Part shown: positions 1 through 8,595 of the stretch, in pieces
Position numbering within the stretch: position 1 is the first letter of the stretch
How the letters are laid out: the number at the start of each line of letters is the position of its first letter
Source: Bog-473 sp963800725
GTDB lineage: Bacteria; Actinomycetota; Acidimicrobiia; Acidimicrobiales; RAAP-2
DNA length: 64,000 bases
Assembly (NCBI GenBank): GCA_963800725.1
Contig: CAWDCE010000021.1
Span: 1-64,000 of the forward strand
Reading direction: 5' to 3'
Notes under the pieces: generated by a model
What the model saw: only the letters and a program-made list of their open reading frames with translations
Told to the model about the DNA's origin: nothing
Database searches by the model: none
Position numbers and translations under genes: made by a program

Positions 1-12
1 GACATCACAGTC

Positions 13-25
13 GTCGGAGGGGGGA
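13..25. repeat. Candidate distal attachment-site copy (13-bp repeat of a tRNA-Leu 3' end)
   Basis: The bases GTCGGAGGGGGGA here are identical to 4383-4395, which is the 3' acceptor strand and the start of the T arm of the minus-strand tRNA-Leu(GAG). The copy lies in the same orientation about 4.4 kb away, with a recombinase gene between the two. A fragment of a tRNA 3' end at the far side of a recombinase-bearing segment is what integration into a tRNA gene leaves. The repeat is short and G-rich, so chance is possible. Confidence 0.4.
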
Positions 26-267
26 TCCGGAACAACACGGTGCACCAAATTGACGTTGTCCCGGCGTGGGAATCATCTCATGCTGGAGCGAAATTCGAGG
101 GAAGTCGGGGCGCGAGGTGGGCACCACCGACCTGTGGCTACCGGCTGCCTAACTGGAGGTCGCCGGCGCCGCAGCCCGGATTCCTCACGGCTCGCGAAAA
201 TGAGCAGTCGGGGCACTACGACCGCAGATTCTCGCACCAATTGGGGTAGGGGCATCCCCACTCGCTT

Positions 268-1074
268 TCAGGCCCTCAAATAGTTAGCGATGGCACCAAG
301 CCACGACCGATCCTGCACTCGTGACATCGTGAAGCCCTTGGCAAGCACCTCAAGCGTGTTCTCCTTGCAGGCGACCATGAAGTGACGAAGGCCAAGGTCA
401 TCGGGAGTCTTCGGGAATCGCTCCCGGTTGGCCTTCACGATCTCTTGCGGCCATTCGCTATTCAAGACCTCATAAAAGCCGATTCCGTCAAATCCCTTCA
501 CCATCCAGTCGCCAAAGCTTCTTCGTTCGGATAGCCGAATCTCGCCATGGTCACACCCCACAGCGGCATTGGGCTGGCCGCACCAAACGTGATCTGCACC
601 AACCCGAGATCGCTCGGGTAGCGTCCTGGGCCGCCCACAGGGAACCCTCCAATAAGAGCGACGGGTTCCCAAAGTCCGACTGGATAAATACCTCCCCGGA
701 TCCAGATAGGTCTGTCGGAAGATCAGACCCTTCGTTGGCTCAGGAGCCAACGATTCGGGATTTACCCGAATGCGGATAGCTACTGGTTCGCCCCGTGCTG
801 CTGCGAGGTCGGCTTCGGCTGAACGCAGCTCGGGCACAACGATCAGCAATCCGCGATCCGGTGGAAGGCCCTTTTCCCGTAGATAGACGACGAGACGCTC
901 CTCTACAGCGTTGGGATCGCTCTTGTCATTGCCATCATCGAACTGAGCAAACTCACGGAACAGGGCGGACCTTTCCGCTTGCGCCTCTGGAGTCGGGTGG
1001 TGGAGTGCCTCGAGTTCCGCCCGCAAGCTCTCAACCCGTCGCTCTAGTTCGTCGGCATCAGCCATCCCACTCAT
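268..1074 (-). CDS. Hypothetical protein with N-terminal coiled coil
   Basis: An open frame of 268 codons that I do not recognise. The first 45 residues are rich in Glu, Leu, Arg and Ala with heptad-like spacing, suggesting a short coiled coil. A segment around residues 78-105 (GLLIVVPELRSAEADLA, then AIRIRVNP) looks like beta-alpha structure. There are no obvious signal peptide, membrane segments or catalytic motifs. It lies between the candidate attachment repeat and a HAD-like gene on the same strand, so it may be cargo of a small integrated element. The middle part (about residues 140-185) is Arg/Cys-rich and less protein-like than the ends, so a hidden pair of frame shifts cannot be excluded. 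Function unknown. Confidence 0.55.
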   Translation of the reverse strand: MSGMADADELERRVESLRAELEALHHPTPEAQAERSALFREFAQFDDGNDKSDPNAVEERLVVYLREKGLPPDRGLLIVVPELRSAEADLAAARGEPVAIRIRVNPESLAPEPTKGLIFRQTYLDPGRYLSSRTLGTRRSYWRVPCGRPRTLPERSRVGADHVWCGQPNAAVGCDHGEIRLSERRSFGDWMVKGFDGIGFYEVLNSEWPQEIVKANRERFPKTPDDLGLRHFMVACKENTLEVLAKGFTMSRVQDRSWLGAIANYLRA

Positions 1075-1119
1075 ATTGGCATTGAGGGCTATTGGGGCGC
1101 TCCAAGGATCGACAACCCG

Positions 1120-1654
1120 TCAGGTAGCTGACAACGAATCCGTGATTGCCCGTTCAGCGTCGGACCAAGTTGGCACCGCGACCATGCCAAAGGGCGGCTC
1201 GCCACCCTGAGGCCCAAAGAGGTATAGGTGCGGCACAATCCTGACAGGGATCGAGCACTTCGGCTCGGTCGTCAACAAAGTGTGTGATTCCCAGTTCTAC
1301 ACAGACGGCGGCCTTGTCGGTTCGTCTCCGAACGAACCGAATGTGATCAGCCGCAATCCCCGTCTTTTCAAAGAATTTCGTGGTGGCTGAGCCAGTGCTC
1401 TGTGTTGGCCTGGATCCCGGTCCGGCCTTGGACACGATCCAGACTCGTTCATAAAACAGGTCGGTGAGTCTGGCCAATGCCTCGAAGGAACCCGCCATTG
1501 CGGGAGTCGCCAGCATTGTGGCCTCGTTCCCGGTCAGAAAGGAAGTGTCATCGCCGGAAGGGTGTGACGAACCGTCGTTGATCACCCGCCCGAAATCCAC
1601 CCCGAGGATGGGGTTCTCAACTCTGCCAGAAGCGTCTATGACGACAGGTCTCAC
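1120..1654 (-). pseudogene. HAD-like hydrolase domain protein, frame broken near its C-terminus
   Basis: Starts with GTG at 1654. The N-terminus has a HAD-type first motif in degenerate form (GVDFGRVINDG, residues 18-28, with Gly where the second Asp normally stands). A VSKAG segment follows near residue 74, and HFVDDRAEVL near residue 125 is a good motif III/IV. The open frame runs on as Arg/Trp-rich, unconvincing sequence to 1154. Shifting by one base near 1226 gives LYLFGPQGGEPPFGMVAV and continues to a stop at 1120, a far more natural end for this family. I therefore read one gene of about 177 codons with a single-base frame break. The missing second Asp suggests a non-hydrolytic or altered HAD member; the substrate cannot be told. 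Confidence 0.55.
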
Positions 1655-1833
1655 GCCTCAGCGTCGACCGTGACTCCCGTAGCGCCTCGGCCGCGCCGAG
1701 GCTCTCGAGTTCGGGCTCCGGACCGGCCTGAAGGTCAACGAGAAAGGCATGGAAGGCTGCGGGCGAACAATTTCTCGTCTGGGTTCGTGACCACCACCGC
1801 TGAACCAGGCGGGTCATTGATTCGGTTCGCCAT
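1652..1833 (-). pseudogene. Possible small frame-broken gene upstream of the HAD-like gene
   Basis: An ATG at 1833 is preceded by a GGGAG sequence at ribosome-binding distance. It opens a protein-like stretch (MANRINDPPGSAVVVTNPDEK) that stops after about 32 codons. A one-base shift near 1760 continues into an acidic, helix-like stretch (HAFLVDLQAGPEPELESLG) that reaches the start of the HAD-like gene. The two may form an operon of a small protein and the HAD-like protein. No family recognised; low confidence. Confidence 0.3.
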
Positions 1834-2562
1834 GCTCCCGATCGTACCGTCCGCTACTGCCGCTGCACTCCCTCACCGTTCGCTTGCCTGTTGACTCTGG
1901 GCACCCGGCAGCAACGGCAATCGAAACCACCGTTCTCTCCACCGGCGACGCCCGTATTTCCACTAATGCCACACGTGTGGAGCAATCTGATGGTGGTGTT
2001 GATGGACTGCTGGTGATGGTGAGGTGCGGGAGGTTCGGGAGCCGATGGTCTGTGAGGTGCTGTAGCGAGTGATGGGGCAGGTCGGGACGTGACGTGGGCG
2101 TCGCCGGGACTCGGTCGGCCTGCGCCTGAACGGAGTTCGCCTCATTCGTTGCGAACGACGAGACCCGTGTCGTTCGCGTGACCAACGACGACCACCGGGG
2201 GCGAGCGGGGTCCAGTCCCGGCGAGGGCAGCCCCCTGGGCCGAGCGAGAAGTTCTGGCGGTGCGCCCTGTGGGCGATCGGGGACGAACACGAGGCCGCCA
2301 GAACTTGTTGCGAGCCGAGCAGGCGACTTGACGCCGTGGAGCGCCGGTGGTTCTTGGCATGACTCAACTGGAGCTCCTTCCTCGCTCTGGGCCGATAGTG
2401 GCCGATCGCCGGCCGGGCAAGGAGAAAGCCGACATCGGTCCAGGGAGGTTGAGCGTTGGCTGCCACGCAGGATTGGTCATTCGTTCACGCTGTCACGGCG
2501 TATGGAACGCACTCCATGCCGTCACCCTCCTCGCGCACAGGGCGGAGATATCCTCCGAAGTC
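1834..2562. other. Non-coding stretch with three palindromes upstream of the recombinase
   Basis: About 730 bases without a convincing gene; the open frames on both strands are Arg/Pro/Ser-rich shadows. It carries a perfect 12-bp palindrome CCACACGTGTGG (1969-1980), a perfect 9-bp inverted repeat around a 9-base loop (2151-2159 / 2169-2177) and a perfect 12-bp inverted repeat AAGTTCTGGCGG / CCGCCAGAACTT (2249-2260 / 2295-2306). Given the recombinase downstream, these are candidates for recombinase or regulator binding sites. Confidence 0.4.
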
Positions 2563-2724
2563 ATGCTGCAGCTCTACCGGGTGGCTCCCGTGAGCGACGA
2601 GGAGAAGATCGCCTTCGAGGCGAAAGACCCGCCGTCCCTCACCACAGATCTGGCCGTCGCCCTGGCCCAGCTCGTCAGGGCGGCGCTCGCCCGGCGGGCC
2701 GAACGTCCCGAGAAGGCGGCATGA
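2563..2724 (+). CDS. Small protein translationally coupled to the serine recombinase
   Basis: A 53-codon frame beginning MLQLYRVAPVSDEEK and ending in an Ala/Arg-rich helix. Its TGA overlaps the recombinase ATG (ATGA at 2721-2724), the spacing expected of a coupled operon. The frame is open further upstream to 2347, but that part lacks protein-like composition, so I prefer the ATG at 2563; the GTG at 2581 is also possible. Small proteins next to recombinases are often directionality factors or regulators, but there is no recognisable motif here and the function is unknown. Confidence 0.4.
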   Translation: MLQLYRVAPVSDEEKIAFEAKDPPSLTTDLAVALAQLVRAALARRAERPEKAA

Positions 2725-4375
2725 CGTCGTCGGAACCGCTCATCCCACTCACGGCCTATTGCCGGACCTCCACGGACGACCAGCAGAACCCCGGGGAAAG
2801 CTTGCGCTGGCAGATCTCCCGTGCCAGTGCCCTGATCGTCGGGCGTGCCCAGATCGTGTCGGTCACCCACGACACCGACGTCTCTCGGTCCGTCCCCTGG
2901 CCCCGGCGTCCCGAAGCGGCCCGACTCATCGCGCAGCTTCCCAACCCCGCTCGTGGCTGGACCGGGATCGTCGTCGGCGAACCCCAACGAGCCTTCGGGT
3001 CGGCGGGCCAGGTCCAGAACATCCTGCCTCAGCTCGCACACTGGGACGTCCAGCTCTGGGTGCCCGAAGTCGGCGGTCCGGTCGATCCCGAGTCCGAGGC
3101 GCACGATCTCCTCATGTCGTTGTTCGGCGGGCTGAGCAAGGCGGAGCGCAACCGTCTCCGGGTACGGGTGCGGACCGCTATGAAGGCCATGGCGCCCGAA
3201 GGTCGCTACCTCGGCGGACGACCGCCGTACGGGTACCAGCTCGTGCGTACCGGCGTGCCGCACCCCAACCCGGAGAAGGCCCGCCAGGGCATCCAGCTGA
3301 CCAACCTGGCCGTGGATCCTGAGACCTCCAAGGTGGTGCAGCAGATCTTCGGGTGGCGGGTCGAGGGCATCGGCTTCCGGACCATCGCCGCTCGGCTGAG
3401 CGAGCAAGGGTTCCCCTGCCCCTCTGCGGCCGACCGGGAGCGAAACCCGCACCGCCACGGCCGGGCCTGGTCGCTCGGCGCCGTGCGTACCATCGTCATG
3501 AACCCGAAGTACAAGGGGCAGGGAATCTACGGGCGCTACCGCAAGGTGGAGCGCCTCTACGACGTGAATGACCCCGCCGCCGGCAACGTCACCCGGATGT
3601 CCCCGGCGCCGGCCTCCGAGGTGGTCGAGACGGAGGGCACCGTGCCCGCGATCGTGAGCGAGTCGGTCTGGCGCCAAGCGCAGACCGACCGGGCCCCGGC
3701 GAGGCCCGGGCCACGCCCCGATCGTCCCCAGCACACCCGCTACGCCCTGCGCGGCCTCCTCGTCTGTGCCCGCTGTGGGCGCGGATGCAGGGCCACACCG
3801 TCAAGCGCAGAGGCGGCACGGAACGGGTCGGGTACCAGTGCGCCTACCGGAGCGAGTACCCGGGCGACGACGGTCATCCGAAGACCCTCTTCGTGGCCGA
3901 GCACCGGTCCTGCCGGCGGTCGACGGGTGGCTGGCGGAACTTTCCTCACCCGAGCGACTGGAGCCACGGTGGCGGCCATCCTCGACGCCGACAACCATCA
4001 ATCCAGCGAGCCCGCCGAACTTCGCCTGGCGCGCCGCCAGGCCCACGAAGCCCGAAAGAAGCTCGACCAGTACCTCGCCGCTGCTGGACGCCGGAATGGA
4101 CCCGGTTCTCGTCACCGAGCGCACCCGGACCGCCCAGGTTGAGCTCGCTGCGGCCACCGCCGTCATCGACTGCGTACAAGGGCGCTGAACCCGCATCTGT
4201 TGACCGGACGAGAGGTGCACGAGCTACTCGAAGGCGTCGGCGGCCTGACCGCCCTCTTGGCCCGCTCGGACACCGCAGAACGGCAGCGCGTGTACCGCTG
4301 CCGCCGGCGTGCTGTCTTCGCTATCACCGCAGCGAGGAGGGCGAAAAGGTCATCGCCTCCCTGCGTGTGGGGTTG
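2721..4375 (+). pseudogene. Large serine recombinase of actinobacterial type, frame broken in its C-terminal half
   Basis: Site-specific DNA recombinase of the resolvase/invertase superfamily. The N-terminal catalytic domain has TAYCRTSTDDQQ with the nucleophile Ser17, then GEPQRAFGS near residue 90 and SKAERNRLRVR near residue 145. The Recombinase domain follows (LGGRPPYGYQ near residue 165, MNPKYKG near 255), then a zinc-ribbon start (CARCGR near residue 349). After about position 3790 the frame changes roughly six times. Protein-like pieces in successive frames are YQCAYRSEYPGDDGH, LPAVDGWLAEL, ATVAAILDADNHQ, LDAGMDPVLVTERT, REVHELLEGVGGL and LRYHRSEEGEKVIASL, the last abutting tRNA-Leu. 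The gene is either decayed or badly sequenced at its 3' end. It starts at the ATG overlapping the upstream small gene. Its position against the tRNA 3' end fits an integrase of an element using that tRNA. Confidence 0.8.
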
Positions 4376-4381
4376 TCGTCG

Positions 4382-4465
4382 TGTCGGAGGGGGGACTTGA
4401 ACCCCCACGCCCTTGCGGGCACCAGCCCCTCAAGCTGGCGCGTCTGCCTATTCCGCCACTCCGAC
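4382..4465 (-). tRNA. tRNA-Leu (anticodon GAG)
   Basis: Read on the minus strand, a type II tRNA: acceptor GTCGGAG / CTCCGAC, D arm with GGCAGAC, anticodon loop CTTGAGG giving GAG, a long variable arm (TGCCCGCAAGGGCG) and T arm GGGGGTTCAAGTCCCCC. The discriminator base is A and CCA is not encoded. Its 3' end faces the serine recombinase, and a 13-bp copy of that end lies at 13-25. Confidence 0.95.
4383..4395. repeat. Candidate proximal attachment-site copy inside tRNA-Leu(GAG)
   Basis: GTCGGAGGGGGGA, identical to 13-25 and formed by the 3' acceptor strand and first T-stem bases of the tRNA. The pair would bracket about 4.4 kb holding the recombinase and the two or three genes to its left. 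Confidence 0.4.
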
Positions 4466-4559
4466 GAGAGTGCGACTCAAATGAGCGCTCAGAGAGCGTA
4501 GCGCGTCACGATTGGCCAGCTCGTCGCGGAATTATCCTGGAGGGTCGGGCGAATCCGAA

Positions 4560-6362
4560 TCATTGACCGGGAATAGTCGGCGTCGTGTTGTTGGCCGACT
4601 CGGGTACCCGGATCGCCCAATCCTGCGCATACCAAAGCAGGCTGTCACTCATCGGCGGGGCGGTCACTCCCCCAACGGTGCGGCTCCACACGAGTGCGCT
4701 CGGCTCACTGAAGAGCGGCAACCCGACCATATCGACCCACAGCTGCTGATCAGCATTGTCGTAGTCGGTCGCAGCCGTGTTGGGGTTCAGCTGTTGGGAG
4801 GCCTTGGTGACCAGCTGATCGAACGTGGCGTCGTCGTAATTCGTCCAGTTCATCGAACCGTCCACGCCCGGGGGGCCCAACAGGTTCGTATACCAGGCCA
4901 GGGCCTGGCTCAAGAATGGCGAACTGGTCATTGCGATGAGCGCGGGATCGGCGTCGTCGGCCGCGAGCGCACGCCCGGTCGCCCCGGCGTCGGGCTCGGG
5001 GACAAGGGTGACCAGGTACCCAGCCGCATTCAACTGGGCCGCGAGTTGGGGGGCAGTCGCGCTGGCCCAGGCATCGCCTTGGTCAACCGCGATACGCAGG
5101 GTCAGCGGTGTGCCATCGAGACTCCGCCACGGGTCGGCACCGACACGCTCGTAGTTCGCGGCCTCCATCAAGGCTGCCGCCTGGTCGGGCACCGGGGTGC
5201 TCGGGAAGTCGACGGTCCCGCCTTGGCCGATGGTCGTGGTCGAGGTGGTGGTCGACGTCGGCACGGTCGAGGGGGCGTCGCTCGACGGTGGTGCGTGGTA
5301 GCCGGTCTGTCCTTGCACCTCGACGTGGCTGGTGGCCACCTGCGCATTGCCTTGGGCCCAGGTGACCTGGTCGTTGAGCAGAGCCTGGCGGTCGACCGAG
5401 AGGGCGATGGCCTGTCGCACGTCGGTACTCAGTGCTGCGTCGGGGTCGCTGGCCATCTCGAGTTGCAAGAAGGTGCTCGACGACGCGATGGAACTTTGGG
5501 CACCGGGAAGCGAGGTGAACGCGCTGAGCGAGCTCGCACTGAGGGCCTCGGGCTGGGCGACCTGGACGAATCCCGACTGCATCCACTGCGTCAGCTGTTG
5601 CGTGCTCGACGCAATATGGACAATGAGCGAACGCAGGTTGGGTGCGGTCCCCCACCACTTCGGATTGGCCCGCAGGCGGACCGTCTGGGGGGTCACCGAG
5701 GCGATCTCGAAGGGGCCACCGGACAGATCGATCTCCGCATTGAGCGTCGGGCAGGCGGGATTCCACCCCACGCTTTGCATGACGTGGGCGGGCAGCAGGT
5801 TCGCGAACAGCATCTGCCAGTCGGCAAAGAGGGTGTGAAAGACCACGGTCACGGTGCGACCGCCCTGGCTGCCCTTGACCGAAGCGATGTCGCGATACCC
5901 CGCCACCGTCGCCACCGAGTTGGGGTCGCTCGGCGAGTCGGCCCGCTGCTGTTGCCAGGCGTAGATGAAGTCCTTGGCCGTAATGGGCGTCCCGTCGGAC
6001 CACACGGCGTCGGGGTTCAAGGTGTAGACGATCGTCTCGGGTTTGGTGCTGACCAGTTCGCTCTGCTCGGTGAGGTCGGGGTTCGGTGCGACGTCACCGG
6101 AGGTATCGACAATGAAGGGACTCGGCAGCACGGCCGCGAGAATGGCCCTGGTCCCCGCGGTATCACCGCTCGGTGTGTGCGGATTGCAGCCGGTCGGGGC
6201 CTGGGTGGTCCCATAGGAGATGGTCCCGCCGGGGACGGCCACATAGGTGACCTGCGTCGTGGTGGATCCAGCACTCGTGCACCCCGCCATCGAAAAGGTG
6301 AGGGCGAGGGCACACAGCAAGGATCCTCGACGCCACCCGGGCCTTGGGCCCCGGTGTGTCAC
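4560..6362 (-). CDS. ABC transporter solute-binding lipoprotein, peptide/nickel family 5
   Basis: A 600-residue exported receptor for an ABC importer. The N-terminus has a basic start, a hydrophobic stretch and a lipobox ending in SMAGC (Cys28), so it should be lipid-anchored outside the membrane. The mature part has the family 5 solute-binding pattern, for example WSDGTPITAKDFIYAWQ near residue 140, and a later segment with FPSTPVPDQAAALMEAANY. A Ser/Thr-rich insert (near residues 375-395) looks like a linker. The GTG start overlaps the secG stop (GTGA), so it is cotranscribed with secG and tpiA. No permease or ATPase genes are adjacent; the dppBCDF set at 35-39 kb is a possible partner, which is inference. 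The ligand is unknown. Confidence 0.9.
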   Translation of the reverse strand: MTHRGPRPGWRRGSLLCALALTFSMAGCTSAGSTTTQVTYVAVPGGTISYGTTQAPTGCNPHTPSGDTAGTRAILAAVLPSPFIVDTSGDVAPNPDLTEQSELVSTKPETIVYTLNPDAVWSDGTPITAKDFIYAWQQQRADSPSDPNSVATVAGYRDIASVKGSQGGRTVTVVFHTLFADWQMLFANLLPAHVMQSVGWNPACPTLNAEIDLSGGPFEIASVTPQTVRLRANPKWWGTAPNLRSLIVHIASSTQQLTQWMQSGFVQVAQPEALSASSLSAFTSLPGAQSSIASSSTFLQLEMASDPDAALSTDVRQAIALSVDRQALLNDQVTWAQGNAQVATSHVEVQGQTGYHAPPSSDAPSTVPTSTTTSTTTIGQGGTVDFPSTPVPDQAAALMEAANYERVGADPWRSLDGTPLTLRIAVDQGDAWASATAPQLAAQLNAAGYLVTLVPEPDAGATGRALAADDADPALIAMTSSPFLSQALAWYTNLLGPPGVDGSMNWTNYDDATFDQLVTKASQQLNPNTAATDYDNADQQLWVDMVGLPLFSEPSALVWSRTVGGVTAPPMSDSLLWYAQDWAIRVPESANNTTPTIPGQ

Positions 6363-6595
6363 TGCAACCGGAGATCCAAGGTGAGGGTCGTAAAGGTGAA
6401 GACAATGGCGACGGTCACGGTGATGCGGTCGAGGTTGCGCTCCACCACGGTCGAGCCCTGGGCCGCTGCCCCGACGCTGCCGCCGAACATGTCCGAGAGC
6501 CCGCCACCTTTCCCGCTGTGCATGAGAATGAGGAAGATGAGCCCCAGAGCTGCGGCCACTTCAATCACGATGTACACCCAAGTAACTGCGTCCAC
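6359..6595 (-). CDS. secG: Preprotein translocase subunit SecG
   Basis: A 78-residue inner-membrane protein, the small accessory subunit of the SecYEG export channel. It has two hydrophobic segments (about residues 5-24 and 55-72) separated by the glycine-rich loop typical of SecG (HSGKGGGLSDMFGGSV, about residues 26-41). Size and position after tpiA match the conserved actinobacterial order gap-pgk-tpiA-secG. Its stop overlaps the start of the following solute-binding lipoprotein gene. Confidence 0.95.
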   Translation of the reverse strand: MDAVTWVYIVIEVAAALGLIFLILMHSGKGGGLSDMFGGSVGAAAQGSTVVERNLDRITVTVAIVFTFTTLTLDLRLQ

Positions 6596-6642
6596 GAATC
6601 CTCCAGCTCGCTGCGTGGCGCCAGAACGGCCTAGGAACGCTA

Positions 6643-7419
6643 TCAGGCGCCAGCGGCGCGAATTATGTCAAGGAAGGTCTGGGCCCCGAGGCTGGCCCCG
6701 CCGACCAAGAGACCGTCCACATCGGGTTCGCCCAGCAAGTCGGCACAATTCTCGGCGGTGACCGAGCCGCCGTACTGGATCCGGACCGATTCGGCTGCTG
6801 CCTCCCCGGCTGATTTCGCCACCATGGCCCGGATGAACACGCAGGCGTCCTCGGCGTCGATGGCGCTGGCCACCTCGCCGGTGCCGATGGCCCAGATTGG
6901 TTCATAGGCAATGACCAATGTCGCCACCTGCTCGGCCCCCACCCCTTCGATGGCGCTGAGTACCTGGGCTTCGAGGACCGATTCGGTCTGGGAACGCTGC
7001 CGCTGCTCGTCGGTCTCCCCGACGCACAAGATGGGCGTCATGGCGTGCCGCAGCACCGCGGCCAGGGTGGCGGCCACCGTGGCATCGCTCATGGCGAAAT
7101 GCGTCCGGCGCTCTGAGTGCCCCACAATCACGTAGCGGGTGCCGAGTCGGGCCAACATGACCGGGCTCACCTCACCGGTGAGCGCGCCGGCATCGAGGTC
7201 CGAACAGTGCTGGGCCCCGAGTGCGATGGGGATTCCCTCTTTCTCGACCAGGGTCTGGACGGTCCGTAGGTCGCTAAAGGGTGGGTGCACCGAGACATCG
7301 AGCGCGGCCACGTCTTCGCGCTTAATGCGCAGGCCGAGGTCGCGCACCAGATGGAGCGCCTCGATGTGGTCGTGGTGCATCTTCCAGTTCCCGCTGATCA
7401 GCGGGCGGCGGGCCGCCAC
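6643..7419 (-). CDS. tpiA: Triosephosphate isomerase
   Basis: Interconverts dihydroxyacetone phosphate and glyceraldehyde-3-phosphate in glycolysis and gluconeogenesis. The 258-residue product has the substrate Lys motif SGNWKMH near residue 10, the catalytic His in YVIVGHSERR near residue 95, the catalytic Glu in AYEPIWAIGTG near residue 165 and the phosphate-binding YGGSVT near residue 210. The start is the GTG at 7419, whose G is the last base of the pgk stop codon (TAGTG). No ribosome-binding site is needed if translation is coupled. The open frame continues upstream into pgk only because pgk carries frame breaks; the two are not a fusion. It is intact throughout. Confidence 0.95.
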   Translation of the reverse strand: MAARRPLISGNWKMHHDHIEALHLVRDLGLRIKREDVAALDVSVHPPFSDLRTVQTLVEKEGIPIALGAQHCSDLDAGALTGEVSPVMLARLGTRYVIVGHSERRTHFAMSDATVAATLAAVLRHAMTPILCVGETDEQRQRSQTESVLEAQVLSAIEGVGAEQVATLVIAYEPIWAIGTGEVASAIDAEDACVFIRAMVAKSAGEAAAESVRIQYGGSVTAENCADLLGEPDVDGLLVGGASLGAQTFLDIIRAAGA

Positions 7420-8595
7420 TAGTGCGCTGCGTTGGGCGCGCGGCGCAGGGCTTCGAGGGCCGGCAGGTGCCCTTCTGACTCGATGAAGCAAGCGACGCTC
7501 CCCCACCGGTCGAAAGGAAGCTGACCCGCTCGGCCAGGCCGAGCTCTTCGAGCGCACTGGCGCTGTCGCCCCCACCGACCACCGTGAACGCGTCGCTCTC
7601 GGCCACCGCTTGGGCCACGACCCGGGTCCCTTTGGCAAACCGGGCGTCCTCGAAGGCCCCCATCGGGCCGTTCCACAACACGGTGCCGGCTTTCTTGACG
7701 ACCTCGGCGAAGGAGGCGGCCGAATCGGGGCCGATGTCGAGTCCGGTCCACCCGTCGGCCAGGTCCCGCTCGGTGACCTTGGTCGATCCCCGTGGCCCGG
7801 CCCCACTGCTCGGGCACGCGGAAGTCCCCCGGGCTCGAGGGCGCGGATGTCGCTCGGCAAGAGAATCTCGGTCCCCGACGCCAACAGCTCGGTGCAATCA
7901 CCGACGTGTTCGCCATCAAAGAGCGAACTGCCGACGTTGTGGCCCAACGCCGCCAAGAAGGTGAAGGCCATGCCACCACCGACGATCAAGGTATCGACCT
8001 TGGTGGCGAGCACCTTGAGCACGCCGATTTTGTCCGCCACCTTGGCCCCCCCGACCACGGCCACGAAGGGTCGACGCGGGTTGTCCAAGAGTCCACCGAG
8101 CACCTCGACCTCGGTGGCGAGACGGCGACCGGCGGCGCTCGGGAGAAACTGCGGCGGCCCGACAATGGAGGCATGTCGGCGATGTGCCACCCCGAACGCC
8201 TCGTTCACATAGGCGTCGAAGCCCTCGATCAGCTGGGCCACGAAGGCGGGGTCGTTCCCCTTCTCCCCCGGGTTGAACCGGAGATTGTCCATGAGGGCGA
8301 CGCCCGGGCACAGGGCTTCGAGGCGCTCTCGCACCGGATCCATCTCCCAGCGCGGGTCTCGGGTGTTGGCGGGCCGACCCAGATGCGAGCAGGCCACGAC
8401 GTCGGCCCCTTGGTCGAGCAGCCAGCGCAGCGTCGGGATCGCCGCGGTGATGCGAAAATCGTCGGCGACGGTGGCCCGGCCGTCGATGCCGATGTGCAGC
8501 GGGACGTTGAAATCGGTGCGCACCAGGACCCGGCGCCCCTCGAGGTCTCCCAGGTCCTCGAGCATCGGAAGTCCTTGGTTCCCCCCCATCGTCAT
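7419..8595 (-). CDS. pgk: Phosphoglycerate kinase, with apparent frame breaks
   Basis: Glycolytic kinase making ATP from 1,3-bisphosphoglycerate. The N-domain is clear: RTDFNVPL, CSHLGRP, NLRFNPGEK, then VVGGAKVADKIGVL and VGGGMAFTFL. After LPSDIRALEPGG the frame breaks at a G run near 7826, changes again near 7788 and once more near 7493. The correct pieces in other frames are STKVTERDLADGWTGLDIGP, KAGTVLWNGPMGAFE, TVVGGGDSA and FIESEGHLPALEALRRA, ending at the TAG at 7419-7421. All C-domain motifs are present, so the true gene is surely whole and the breaks are likely consensus errors. The ATG at 8595 overlaps the gap stop (TGATG). Confidence 0.93.

Noticed and set aside
13..60. A second tRNA gene at the left edge
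   Set aside because: Only the acceptor-strand and T-stem fragment matches; the rest has no T-loop closure or anticodon arm.
2178..2720. An N-terminal extension of about 180 codons on the serine recombinase
   Set aside because: The extension is Arg/Gly/Ser-rich with no domain, and the catalytic domain begins right after the ATG at 2721, which has an ATGA overlap with the small upstream gene.
4512..6761. A 749-codon open frame on the plus strand
   Set aside because: It is antisense to the solute-binding protein and secG genes, with the Arg/Gly/His-rich composition of a GC-rich shadow.
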